Shown here: positions 1 through 6,308 of the stretch, in pieces
Position numbering within the stretch: the first letter of the stretch is position 1
Layout: every line of letters starts with the position of its first letter
Origin: Candidatus Woesearchaeota archaeon
GTDB taxonomy: Archaea > Nanobdellota > Nanobdellia > Woesearchaeales > GW2011-AR9
DNA: 10,636 bases
NCBI GenBank assembly: GCA_016188105.1
Contig: JACPIL010000019.1
Location: 1 to 10,636, forward strand
Reading direction: 5' to 3'
Program-made: the position numbers and the translations under genes
The notes under the pieces: model-generated
The model's database searches: none
What the model saw: the letters and a program-made list of their open reading frames with translations, nothing else
Told to the model about the DNA's origin: nothing

Positions 1-556
1 AAGTAAACCCGGAGAGAATGTAACCCGCTACTGCTCCGGAGATGGTATATCCTAGCAGTACGAGGGGAAAGATAAATATCGGCTTTAGTATGGAATTAAG
101 CCCACGCAACCAAGCTTGAGTTCTAAATTCATGGGTTCCATTCAAAAAACCGTCGCTGTATAGGCTAAATAATGCAGTGGGAATAATAATCGCTGAAGAT
201 AAACGGATATACTTAACTAAAGAAGGATCTTTAAAAAAATGAGCTAGCAAATCTGCTCCGAAGAAAAATACTGCGGTTACTATTGCTGAGGTTAGAAGTT
301 GAATAAAAAAAGCAGTGTTAAATAAAGCTTCTTTCTGTTCAGGATGAGCAGAAATTTCTTTTGCTAGTGCTTGTGGTAAACCACGCATAAGTAACGTTTG
401 AGTTAAGAGCATCAGAGAAAGGATAATGCCTATCACTCCATACTCTGCTGGGCCCAATAATCTTCCTAATCCGACATGGACAGTATAACCTGAAACAAGA
501 AATACGAATTGTGCTAGGAACAGATATGCTGTTCCCCGAGAAACAGATTCAGTCAT
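1..556 (-). CDS. Polysaccharide flippase (Wzx/RfbX-like, MOP superfamily), partial: N-terminal 185 residues
   Basis: Likely flips lipid-linked oligosaccharides across the cytoplasmic membrane. The reading frame is open from the ATG at 556 to the window edge, so the C-terminal half or more is missing. The translation starts MTESVSRGTAYLFLAQFV and continues with a hydrophobic helix and the segment GRLLGPAEYGVIGI, which is the usual N-terminal signature of polysaccharide synthesis/export flippases (Polysacc_synt family). Further hydrophobic stretches alternate with short charged loops, as expected for a 12-14 helix transporter. The start codon overlaps the stop of the upstream glycosyltransferase by one base (TAATG), so translation is probably coupled. 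It is the fifth gene of the operon that starts near 4273. Family assignment is firm; the substrate is unknown and only inferred to be a glycan made by this operon. Confidence 0.88.
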   Translation of the reverse strand, partial: MTESVSRGTAYLFLAQFVFLVSGYTVHVGLGRLLGPAEYGVIGIILSLMLLTQTLLMRGLPQALAKEISAHPEQKEALFNTAFFIQLLTSAIVTAVFFFGADLLAHFFKDPSLVKYIRLSSAIIIPTALFSLYSDGFLNGTHEFRTQAWLRGLNSILKPIFIFPLVLLGYTISGAVAGYILSGFT

Positions 557-1452
557 TAGGTATATTTCTCCAACAAATATCCTAGTTGCTGGAGTCCAGC
601 GCTTGCAATTAACAATCCTACTACTATCGGCAGACGCGGATTAGTTTTATTTTCTCTGAGAATATTCTTTGCTGACCACACTCTGAGCTTGACAAAACTT
701 GCTACTTTTCCTACTTTTTTCTTGAAATGATAGTTGGCTCTACCTCTTCTTAATTGCCAGCGGATGAATGATGGTAGCGTGGTTCTTGCTTCATGGAAAG
801 CATGCCCTTCCGGAACGTATTTGATAGGTATGCTGGCTTGTTCTAAACGATGAGAAAGTTCTGCATCTTCTGCTCCTAATTTGAGAGTTTCATCAAAAAG
901 ACCTATCTTATCAAAGACTGTTCTTCGCAGCGCACAGTTTCCGGCAGCGAGATGATTAGTAAAATTATCTGCAGAAACCACCCACATTTTTTCAAAACCT
1001 AATGAGCCCCCTCCTGGAAATCCCAGGTCTCCAAGAAAATTAGAGGAAGGAATTTTAGTTCCGCTGGTGACCGCAAATAGTTTTGAATCCTGGAAGAGAG
1101 GTTTCACTAAAGATGATAACCATTTCTCTTGGACCCAACAATCATCGTCGATGAATACGATAATATCTCCTTGCGCATATTTTATCCCCTGATTTCGGTT
1201 GAAGGGAATACCTTGTTTTTCGGGAATATTAAAATATCGTATCGGTAAAGAGAATTCCGGGGGCTGAAGAGAAATATTAGATTCATGGATAAATAGTATT
1301 TCAGCGGGATATTCTTTAATCTGGTCTTTGATGCTTCCCATAAGCCGATCTAATTTTTCCTTTCGTAATTTATCAAAAATGACCACGACAGAAATTAAAG
1401 GTCTCAGGCTTTTTTCTAATGTTTTTGTGCAATTAGTTTTTGCGCTTTTCAC
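556..1452 (-). CDS. Family 2 glycosyltransferase (GT-A fold)
   Basis: Transfers a sugar from a nucleotide-sugar donor to a growing glycan or lipid acceptor at the cytoplasmic face of the membrane. In 298 residues it shows the GT2 order: an opening strand LISVVVIF (19-26), the donor-site stretch RNQGIKYAQGDIIVFIDDDC with the metal-binding DDD at 102-104, and the acceptor-side signature AAGNCALRRTVFDKIGLFDE followed by GAED at 193-196, whose acidic pair is usually catalytic. A basic stretch (231-250) and one hydrophobic segment near the C terminus (about 274-292) suggest membrane anchoring. The start overlaps the preceding nucleotidyltransferase stop (ATGA) and the end overlaps the flippase start. 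Context suggests it uses a sugar made by the operon, possibly UDP-glucuronate, but neither donor nor linkage can be read from sequence. Confidence 0.92.
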   Translation of the reverse strand: MKSAKTNCTKTLEKSLRPLISVVVIFDKLRKEKLDRLMGSIKDQIKEYPAEILFIHESNISLQPPEFSLPIRYFNIPEKQGIPFNRNQGIKYAQGDIIVFIDDDCWVQEKWLSSLVKPLFQDSKLFAVTSGTKIPSSNFLGDLGFPGGGSLGFEKMWVVSADNFTNHLAAGNCALRRTVFDKIGLFDETLKLGAEDAELSHRLEQASIPIKYVPEGHAFHEARTTLPSFIRWQLRRGRANYHFKKKVGKVASFVKLRVWSAKNILRENKTNPRLPIVVGLLIASAGLQQLGYLLEKYT

Positions 1453-2231
1453 TTTGCTTCACCCATATTTTCTTGCAAAACATCATCAACGGTCCCTATA
1501 TCAACACGACGATGGGCCCGTTCCACTTTAATCGGAAAAGAGCTGAATAGATTAGCTATAACCATCCCGGATTCTGATCGTGGTGGAAGTGAAGAATGTA
1601 AGATGCTTTCAATCATTTCTATGGTGTATAAATGCAAAGAAGCATTCACTAAATTTGACTTAGGGACAGCCGGCTTTTCTTCAAATCCAATTATTGTTTC
1701 ATGTTCATCAACTTGGACGATGCCGTGCCGAGATAATCTTTCTTTTGCTCCTTCGTAGACGACGATTCGAGCAATTCCGTCTCTTTGGAATCCTTGTAGC
1801 ATTCTAGAGAGAGGAAAAAAATTATTATCCTCTTGAAAAAGCAAGGTATCGCATGCTATCACTACGGTGTCGTCTCTTTCTATTCTTTCCAGAGCGTAGC
1901 GTAGATCTCCTTCAGATCCAAGACGATGCTCATTGTCCCAAACTTCGTTATTAAAAACGTGTTGAGCAGGTATTCCACTAGCAGTAGCCCAGGCAAGATA
2001 GTGTGGGAAATAACGAGCATTAGTATGTACAAAGATATCTTTGATTTTTAACCCTGCTCCTAGCAACTGTTCCAGCTGATATTGTATGACTGGTTTTCCG
2101 TTGATAATAACCAACCCTTTTGGTTTGTTTTCTACCCAGGTTCTCAATTGTTCTTTGTGATCGCCAGTGTAGGCAAGATAACTTGCTTCAAGCCTGGTTC
2201 CGAATCCCGCAGCAAGAATTAGAGCTTTCAT
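1449..2231 (-). CDS. Sugar-1-phosphate nucleotidyltransferase, divergent paralogue
   Basis: Belongs to the NTP-transferase family that joins a sugar-1-phosphate to an NTP, releasing pyrophosphate. The 260 residues contain LILAAGFGTRL (4-14), KPKG at 36-39, GKPVIQYQ, a second-half motif GFEEKP (182-187) and VDIGT (243-247). Two things are odd. About 14 extra residues lie between GTRL and KPK compared with the related protein encoded at 3545-4273. The metal-site motif reads IACD (Asp128) rather than the usual AGD. It shares with that paralogue a NE(H/D)RLG..GD motif, so the two probably arose by duplication within one subfamily. It starts 3 bases after the UDP-glucose dehydrogenase stop and overlaps the glycosyltransferase start by 4 bases. 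Which sugar and nucleotide it uses is unknown; loss of activity is possible but not shown. Confidence 0.88.
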   Translation of the reverse strand: MKALILAAGFGTRLEASYLAYTGDHKEQLRTWVENKPKGLVIINGKPVIQYQLEQLLGAGLKIKDIFVHTNARYFPHYLAWATASGIPAQHVFNNEVWDNEHRLGSEGDLRYALERIERDDTVVIACDTLLFQEDNNFFPLSRMLQGFQRDGIARIVVYEGAKERLSRHGIVQVDEHETIIGFEEKPAVPKSNLVNASLHLYTIEMIESILHSSLPPRSESGMVIANLFSSFPIKVERAHRRVDIGTVDDVLQENMGEAK

Positions 2232-2234
2232 TTT

Positions 2235-3548
2235 TTATTTTCTTCCTATTCCGTGATACACAAACCCTTCTTCGCGGATTAATTCTGGCTCATAGATGTT
2301 CCTTCCGTCGAAAATGATTTTTTCTTCCATCTCCTTCCCTATTTCTGTAAAGTTAATGCTTCTGAATTCATCCCATTCTGTAACCAGTAATAGAGCTGAA
2401 CTTCCTTTAGCGGCCTCTTCAACTGATTCGCAGTAAGCTATATTGTTCATGTTGCTGAATATTTTTTTGGCATCTTCTGTTGCGACCGGATCGTAGGCTT
2501 TAATCTTGGCACCTAAAGCAAGGAGGTCTTTTATTATTTGGATCGAAGGTGCTTCCCGCATATCGTTGGTTTTTGGTTTGAAGGAAAGCCCTAGAATGGT
2601 AAAAGTTCTTCCGCTGATGTCGTTGTTAAAAACTTTTTGAACTTTCTGCACCATCATTTTTTTCTGGCGCTCATTGGCAAAATCTACTTCCTCAAATAAT
2701 CTTGCTTTATATCCTTTTTGGTTGGCAGTGGCAATGAGCGCTTTTATATCTTTAGGAAAACAGCTTCCTCCATAACCTACTCCTGGGTTTAAGAAACGGG
2801 GATTGATCCGGTAGTCAAGTCCTAAGGCCATGGCGACTATTTTTATGTCTGCTCCGAGTTCATCACAGATGTTAGCCATCTCATTTATGAAGGAAATTTT
2901 TGTGGCAAGAAAAGTGTTGTTCGCGTATTTGATGACCTCAGCAGTTTCCCAATCCGTTTCAACTATGGGAAGGTAAGTCCTTAGTCTTCCTGAATATACC
3001 TTACGCATAATGCTGAAAGCCTGATCAGAATTGCTGCCTAGGACGATTTTGTCTGGATAGTTGAAAGCGCGAACCGCGTCTCCTTCACGAAGAAATTCAG
3101 GGTTAGCGACCAAATCAAAAGCTATTTGTTGCTTACAGTTTTCTTTAATAATTTCGGCTGTTTTTCTAGTCGTTCCTGGCGGGACAGTACTTTTGTTGAC
3201 GATGACTTTGTATTCTTTGATGTTTTCGCCGATTGTTTTAGCGACCGCAAATACATAATTAAGATTAGCGGAACCGTCACCATTGCATGGAGTATTGACA
3301 CAGTTAAAGATGACTTCGCCAAAAGCGACCGCCTCTGCTGCATTGGTGGTAAAGTGCAGCCTATTTTTCTTGCGGTTTTGGGCCACCAACTCCGGCAAGC
3401 CCGGCTCAAAGAAAGGAGCTTTTCCCTCTTCTAATAATCGTATTTTTTCCTGGTCGATATCAATGCAAATGACATTATGCCCAAGATTGGCTAAGCAGGC
3501 TGCAGTGGTAAGTCCTACGTACCCTACGCCAAAAATGCTAATTTTCAT
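2235..3548 (-). CDS. ugd: UDP-glucose 6-dehydrogenase (UDP-glucuronate synthesis)
   Basis: Oxidises UDP-glucose to UDP-glucuronate with two NAD+ in the cytosol. The 437-residue length is normal. The N-terminal NAD domain has FGVGYVGL (6-13), an acidic strand end CIDID and GKAPFFEPGL (42-51). The middle contains NPEFLREG (149-156), Lys207 in KYANNTFLATKISFINE, and the glycine-rich GVGYGGSCFPKD with catalytic Cys263. The C-terminal UDP-binding domain carries LGLSFKPKTNDMREAPS. These are diagnostic of the UDP-glucose/GDP-mannose dehydrogenase family, and NPEFLREG plus GSCFPKD favour UDP-glucose. The start overlaps the upstream nucleotidyltransferase stop by ATGA. That neighbour could supply UDP-glucose, which makes uronic-acid formation the core of this operon. 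Other UDP-hexose or GDP-mannose substrates are less likely but cannot be excluded. Confidence 0.95.
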   Translation of the reverse strand: MKISIFGVGYVGLTTAACLANLGHNVICIDIDQEKIRLLEEGKAPFFEPGLPELVAQNRKKNRLHFTTNAAEAVAFGEVIFNCVNTPCNGDGSANLNYVFAVAKTIGENIKEYKVIVNKSTVPPGTTRKTAEIIKENCKQQIAFDLVANPEFLREGDAVRAFNYPDKIVLGSNSDQAFSIMRKVYSGRLRTYLPIVETDWETAEVIKYANNTFLATKISFINEMANICDELGADIKIVAMALGLDYRINPRFLNPGVGYGGSCFPKDIKALIATANQKGYKARLFEEVDFANERQKKMMVQKVQKVFNNDISGRTFTILGLSFKPKTNDMREAPSIQIIKDLLALGAKIKAYDPVATEDAKKIFSNMNNIAYCESVEEAAKGSSALLLVTEWDEFRSINFTEIGKEMEEKIIFDGRNIYEPELIREEGFVYHGIGRK

Positions 3549-4273
3549 TTGTACACCTTTTTTGCTTCTTCTAATGATTCGAAGGTTCCTACGTCAAACC
3601 AATGCTCTTCAAAGATGAAGGCATGAACTTCTGAATCTTGAGCTAAATATTTTATGAGATTTCCCGGAGCATCTGCTTTCCCCATGGCGACTAAAATTTT
3701 GGTGCGTGGCAGATCTCCTTTTTTGAAAAGATAACAGGCAGTGCTGGCGAGACTGCTTTTTGGCTGGAGAGGTTTTTCTTCGAAATCTATAATCTTGCTT
3801 CCTTGCAAGATGCCCACGCCATACTTGCCTTTTAATTTCTGTGGATCTTTTAGATCGTGGAAAGCCACGACTGAGGCATTTTTGTTTTTGAAGAAATCAA
3901 GAAAGTGGCTTAAGGAAAAACCAAATAAATTATCCCCGGCGATGACTAAAAGGTCATCATTGATTTTTTCTTGCTGAACTGTAAAATGGATATCTCCAAT
4001 CGCCCCTAGGCGATCTTCATTGCTCAGAGTTCCATCATTGAGAATTTTTAACTTGCAAGAAGTTTTTATGTTCTTACTCCACTCCATAAAGTCAGGATAG
4101 AATTTGTCATTGGTTACAATATAGACTTGGTTTAGGCCAGGAACTTTTTCCAATTCTACGAGGATATATTCGATTATAGTTTTATTCCCAACTTTGAGCA
4201 ATGGTTTTGGGGTATTTTCTGTTAGGGGATATAATCTGGTGGCATAACCAGCTGCTAAAATAAGTGCCTGCAT
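3545..4273 (-). CDS. Sugar-1-phosphate nucleotidyltransferase (UDP-glucose or dTDP-glucose pyrophosphorylase type)
   Basis: Activates a hexose-1-phosphate with a nucleoside triphosphate. From the ATG at 4273 it has 242 residues: MQALILAAGYATRLYPLTE, then PKPLL (22-26), IIEY, NEDRLGAIGD (85-94), the metal-binding AGD (Asp114), DFEEKP (163-168) and HWFDVGT (224-230). The usual GxGTRL reads GYATRL here. I chose the ATG at 4273 rather than the in-frame TTG at 4285, because it places LILAAG at the usual distance from the N terminus and lies 26 bases after a TATA box, so the mRNA is probably leaderless. It is the first gene of the operon and overlaps the dehydrogenase start by ATGA, suggesting it makes the UDP-sugar which that enzyme oxidises. 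The nucleotide specificity is inferred from context only. Confidence 0.9.
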   Translation of the reverse strand: MQALILAAGYATRLYPLTENTPKPLLKVGNKTIIEYILVELEKVPGLNQVYIVTNDKFYPDFMEWSKNIKTSCKLKILNDGTLSNEDRLGAIGDIHFTVQQEKINDDLLVIAGDNLFGFSLSHFLDFFKNKNASVVAFHDLKDPQKLKGKYGVGILQGSKIIDFEEKPLQPKSSLASTACYLFKKGDLPRTKILVAMGKADAPGNLIKYLAQDSEVHAFIFEEHWFDVGTFESLEEAKKVYK

Positions 4274-4295
4274 AAAGAAAAACAAAGGAAAACTG

Positions 4296-4302
4296 TTTAA
4301 AA
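4296..4302 (-). promoter_or_regulatory. TATA box of the glycan operon, with upstream shared box
   Basis: The minus strand reads TTTTAAA, centred 26 bases before the ATG at 4273, so the first gene is probably leaderless. Just upstream (4306-4317) is CCTCTTCCATAA, which recurs with identical spacing in front of the oxidoreductase gene. That box may be a BRE plus an activator or repressor site. Confidence 0.7.
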
Positions 4303-4334
4303 GCGTTATGGAAGAGGGGTACTTGAAGATTCTT

Positions 4335-4436
4335 TTACCTTAATCCAGCTTGTTCGCGGAGAACATTAACTCCAGCTCTCGCGTTTGTAAATGCATGCGC
4401 TCGATCTTCCAATGGCAAATGTACAATTTGCCCCTA
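4335..4436 (-). other. In-frame coding extension beyond the TAG of the oxidoreductase gene
   Basis: After the TAG at 4434-4436 the same frame stays open for 32 codons and ends in TAA at 4335-4337. The translation, GQIVHLPLEDRAHAFTNARA followed by GVNVLREQAGLR, has the look of a normal Gfo/Idh/MocA C terminus, where a glycine and a hydrophobic strand ending in LP or LPL follow the last long helix. The TAG therefore sits where a sense codon is expected. Either the codon is read through, for example as pyrrolysine, or it is a recent nonsense change (CAG or GAG to TAG) or a sequence error. All other gene ends seen in the window use TAA or TGA. Confidence 0.7.
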
Positions 4437-5471
4437 TTGCGCTGCAGCAAGTGCCAAAGCATGAGCAACTTCTTCAGCTGCTAGGGCGCACCTAAGATTG
4501 CAGTCAGTATCTTTTCCAGTTTCTATGGCATTGATTAGGCTGTACATGCCGTCAATCATAAATTCTCGAGGATGATCTGCTTTTAGTTCAAGCGGTAGGT
4601 GTGTTGTTTCGTACGGATGGGTTTGTCCAGAGGAAGCGAAGATGCGGGATAAGCGCATCTCTTCGTATCGAACTCTGAAACCATTTTCAAGAATGGTTAT
4701 CCTGCCCTTTGAGCCGGTAAACTCTAATTCGTAAATATAAGTATTATTCTCCTCTTTTCCTCTACCGGTGGCTAAAACTTGTACGTTCACATCTCTATCT
4801 TGAGGCGCAAAATAGTATTTTATTGTTCCATCAATATTAGGATCATCTGCTGTTGAAATATTTGTTATTGGGGAGTATATTCCTGAGACCGATTTAACTC
4901 CATCGAACAGTTTTTGCAGTAGCGCAGTAGTGTGCGGAAATACCGCAAGGACACCGCCGTTGTAGGTTGTTCTGATGGTTTGAAGGTTTCCAATTCCTCC
5001 GTTTTTTACGAAGTCTAATGTAGCCTTATGAAAGGTTTCATAATTTCTAGCATAGTTAACTTGAATTTTAGTGGCTTGATTCTGTTTTTCAAGCTCTGCT
5101 AATCTATCGTTTGCTTCAAGCGACAAGGCTAGCGGCTTCTCGCAATAAATTCCTTTTACTTTACGACCTATGGCTTCAGGAATGACTTCAACATTCACTT
5201 TTGGTCCAGCAGCGACACAGATGATATCTGGGTTTATCTGATCAAACATGGTACGCCAATCTGTAAAAGCTGGAACAACGGAACTATTTTTTTCCAAGGT
5301 TTTTTTTGCAGAATGTAATGCTTCAGCATTGACATCGACAAGAGCGGCAAGCTGATTACCTGTTTTTATAGTTGCACCTACAAAACTGTATGTAAAAGGA
5401 AGCGATTGGTCGAAGAAATTTGTAACTCCTAATGGGCCGCACCCTATGATTGCGACTTTATAGTTGGTCAT
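4434..5471 (-). CDS. Gfo/Idh/MocA-family NAD(P)-dependent sugar oxidoreductase, ending at an in-frame TAG
   Basis: A predicted cytosolic dehydrogenase of sugars or nucleotide sugars. The 345 residues before the TAG show an N-terminal Rossmann fold with IIGCGPLG (8-15), the family signature CEKPLA with Glu111-Lys112-Pro113, whose lysine normally acts in catalysis, NYARNY, and a C-terminal alpha/beta domain with FPHTTALLQKLF, in which His180 sits at the usual active-site position. The C-terminal helix CALAAEEVAHALALAAAQ is followed by TAG and then by 32 more family-like codons to 4335, giving 378 positions if read through. A TATA box 27 bases before the ATG, nearly identical to that of the glycan operon, shows the gene is still equipped for expression. 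The substrate is unknown; location next to ugd suggests a nucleotide sugar or sugar acid. The enzyme may be active even when truncated. Confidence 0.9.
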   Translation of the reverse strand: MTNYKVAIIGCGPLGVTNFFDQSLPFTYSFVGATIKTGNQLAALVDVNAEALHSAKKTLEKNSSVVPAFTDWRTMFDQINPDIICVAAGPKVNVEVIPEAIGRKVKGIYCEKPLALSLEANDRLAELEKQNQATKIQVNYARNYETFHKATLDFVKNGGIGNLQTIRTTYNGGVLAVFPHTTALLQKLFDGVKSVSGIYSPITNISTADDPNIDGTIKYYFAPQDRDVNVQVLATGRGKEENNTYIYELEFTGSKGRITILENGFRVRYEEMRLSRIFASSGQTHPYETTHLPLELKADHPREFMIDGMYSLINAIETGKDTDCNLRCALAAEEVAHALALAAAQ

Positions 5472-5494
5472 AAGAAATCTTTTTAGGGGTTCTG

Positions 5495-5501
5495 TTTAAA
5501 A
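5495..5501 (-). promoter_or_regulatory. TATA box of the oxidoreductase gene, sharing the operon element
   Basis: TTTTAAA on the minus strand is centred 27 bases before the ATG at 5471, implying a leaderless mRNA. The 25-base stretch 5492-5516 matches 4293-4317 at 22 positions: CCTCTTCCATAA and TTTTAAACAG are identical, and only the three bases between them differ. Confidence 0.7.
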
Positions 5502-5535
5502 TGATTATGGAAGAGGAAACATATTTGATTCTTGT

Positions 5536-5543
5536 AAAAAAAA
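5536..5543 (-). terminator. Oligo-T terminator after the 122-residue protein gene
   Basis: Eight consecutive T residues on the minus strand follow directly after the TGA stop (5544-5546) with no clear hairpin. Archaeal RNA polymerase commonly terminates at such T tracts. It separates this gene from the oxidoreductase promoter about 35 bases further on. Confidence 0.6.
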
Positions 5544-5912
5544 TCAGCTTACATATTTTCCAATACTTCCAACAACATCTCTACCGCTTTCTTCTCCAGC
5601 GTATTCAATTTGTCTGAAGGTGATAACGTATCCATAGAAGTGATCTTCACAGATGTGTTCCCCGCTAACTATCATCGCTACAGGCTTTAATGTGGTTTCT
5701 CCATCTTTTGAGAAGCGGTGAGAAATTCCAATAGCGCTGGGGCGCAATGAAATAGCCGGTTTGGCTTGTGGATCAGAATCAGAAACAATCGCACGTAACA
5801 CTTCATAAACATTAGCATGGACAAACCGATACATGCCATCTACTTGGGCGTTCCTTAAATCAATCTGATTTGCTTCAGCCAGCTCTTCTATTGATTTCGT
5901 TATTGGTTTCAT
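5544..5912 (-). CDS. Hypothetical protein, 122 residues, no recognised family
   Basis: I do not recognise this protein. It is soluble in appearance, with no signal peptide or membrane segment, an N-terminal helix-like part (MKPITKSIEELAEANQID) and a mixed alpha/beta body with several strand-like stretches (TTLKPVAMIVSG, YGYVITFRQIEYAG). A single cysteine lies in GEHICEDHFYGY near a His and acidic residues. The frame is supported by good codon structure over its whole length, a T8 terminator touching its stop, and a perfect 8-base inverted repeat in its promoter region. It lies between the 5S rRNA gene, from which the 5S terminator separates it, and the oxidoreductase, which has its own promoter, so it is probably transcribed alone. 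No clear TATA box was found at the usual distance. The role is unknown. Confidence 0.72.
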   Translation of the reverse strand: MKPITKSIEELAEANQIDLRNAQVDGMYRFVHANVYEVLRAIVSDSDPQAKPAISLRPSAIGISHRFSKDGETTLKPVAMIVSGEHICEDHFYGYVITFRQIEYAGEESGRDVVGSIGKYVS

Positions 5913-5923
5913 ATGTTTTGCTC

Positions 5924-5950
5924 GTGGAATTAAGCGTAATGAAATTCCAC
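5924..5950. repeat. Perfect 8-base inverted repeat, candidate operator
   Basis: GTGGAATT (5924-5931) and AATTCCAC (5943-5950) are exact reverse complements separated by 11 bases. The element covers the expected TATA region, 12-38 bases before the ATG at 5912, so a dimeric regulator bound here could control the 122-residue protein gene. It lies outside both the 5S gene and its terminator. Confidence 0.6.
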
Positions 5951-5970
5951 TTGACAGAATTTTGGTTCAG

Positions 5971-5995
5971 CTTTTTTCGCTTAGGCGCAAAAAAG
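5971..5995 (-). terminator. 5S rRNA terminator: T tract with imperfect stem
   Basis: Reading the minus strand, the 5S 3' end near 6002 is followed within about 8 bases by CTTTTTTGCGCC, a T6 tract (5994-5989). The tract is part of an imperfect inverted repeat with one bulged base: CTTTTTTCGC at 5971-5980 against GCGCAAAAAAG at 5985-5995. This fits T-tract-driven archaeal termination. Confidence 0.65.
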
Positions 5996-6001
5996 ATGAG
6001 T

Positions 6002-6112
6002 GGACAGCTTACCGGGGTTCCCGCACGCTAATGCAGTAAAGCCCAGTACGGAGACGCGCTTAACTTCCGAGATCGAAACGGGATCGGGTGAACCACGCCC
6101 CTATGGCCGTCC
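6002..6112 (-). rRNA. rrf: 5S ribosomal RNA
   Basis: Structural RNA of the large ribosomal subunit, about 111 bases. The minus strand starts GGACGGCCATAGGGGCGTGG and contains the conserved loop-C region CTCGGAAGTTAAGC. All five helices can be drawn. Helix I pairs GGACGGC (5' end) with GCTGTCC (3' end, one G-U). Helix II pairs GGGGCGT with GCGTCTC. Helix III pairs around ACCCGA and TCTCGG. Helix IV pairs CTGCA with TGCGG across TTAGCG, and helix V pairs TACTGGG with CCCCGGTA. The overall look, including the loop-E and helix V region, is archaeal. No 16S or 23S sequence is near, so the gene is unlinked and has its own promoter and terminator. Ends could shift by one or two bases. Confidence 0.95.
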
Positions 6113-6132
6113 GAGAGATTTAATTAGGGGGT

Positions 6133-6143
6133 TATTTATAAAG
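6133..6143 (-). promoter_or_regulatory. Promoter (TATA plus possible BRE) of the 5S rRNA gene
   Basis: The minus strand reads CTTTATAAATA, centred at 6138, which is 26 bases upstream of the 5S 5' end at 6112. It is preceded by CGTAAT, a plausible BRE. This spacing is what archaeal TBP/TFB promoters show and supports independent transcription of the 5S gene. Confidence 0.8.
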
Positions 6144-6308
6144 ATTACGCAAAGAAAAAGCAGAAAGATCCTATCTTTTGGGCGCGCTAACAGATTGTTT
6201 TTGCATAATGTTTAAATGCCCTTTCTCTCGATTTTACTGATTAAAAATGGTGGAAAGTAGAAAGTACAATCTTTTTGTGCTCTTTTCTTGTTCCTTACTG
6301 CCTAAAAA

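Noticed and set aside
1328..1531. 67-codon plus-strand open frame
   Set aside because: It is antisense to the end of the nucleotidyltransferase and the start of the glycosyltransferase, both well supported, and has no promoter.
3061..3618. Several plus-strand and minus-strand open frames of 65-111 codons inside the dehydrogenase gene
   Set aside because: They overlap ugd, which has full-length family motifs; none shows a recognisable protein or its own start signals.
4274..4285. TTG at 4285 as start of the first nucleotidyltransferase
   Set aside because: It would add only MFFF before LILAAG; the ATG at 4273 fits the family N terminus and lies 26 bases after the TATA box.
4274..4334. Terminator after the oxidoreductase gene
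   Set aside because: No T tract or convincing hairpin is seen on the minus strand in this gap, so readthrough into the glycan operon is possible and no terminator is called.
6000..6215. 71-codon plus-strand open frame
   Set aside because: It lies across the 5S rRNA gene on the other strand and its promoter; the reading frame is a by-product of the rRNA sequence.
6161..6216. Possible small RNA unit on the minus strand: TTTAAA at 6211-6216 and a hairpin with AAAGAT/ATCTTT arms near 6162-6177 followed by a T-rich run
   Set aside because: The stem is only 6 base pairs and TTTAAA is common in AT-rich spacers; no conserved RNA family is recognised, so it is too weak to list.
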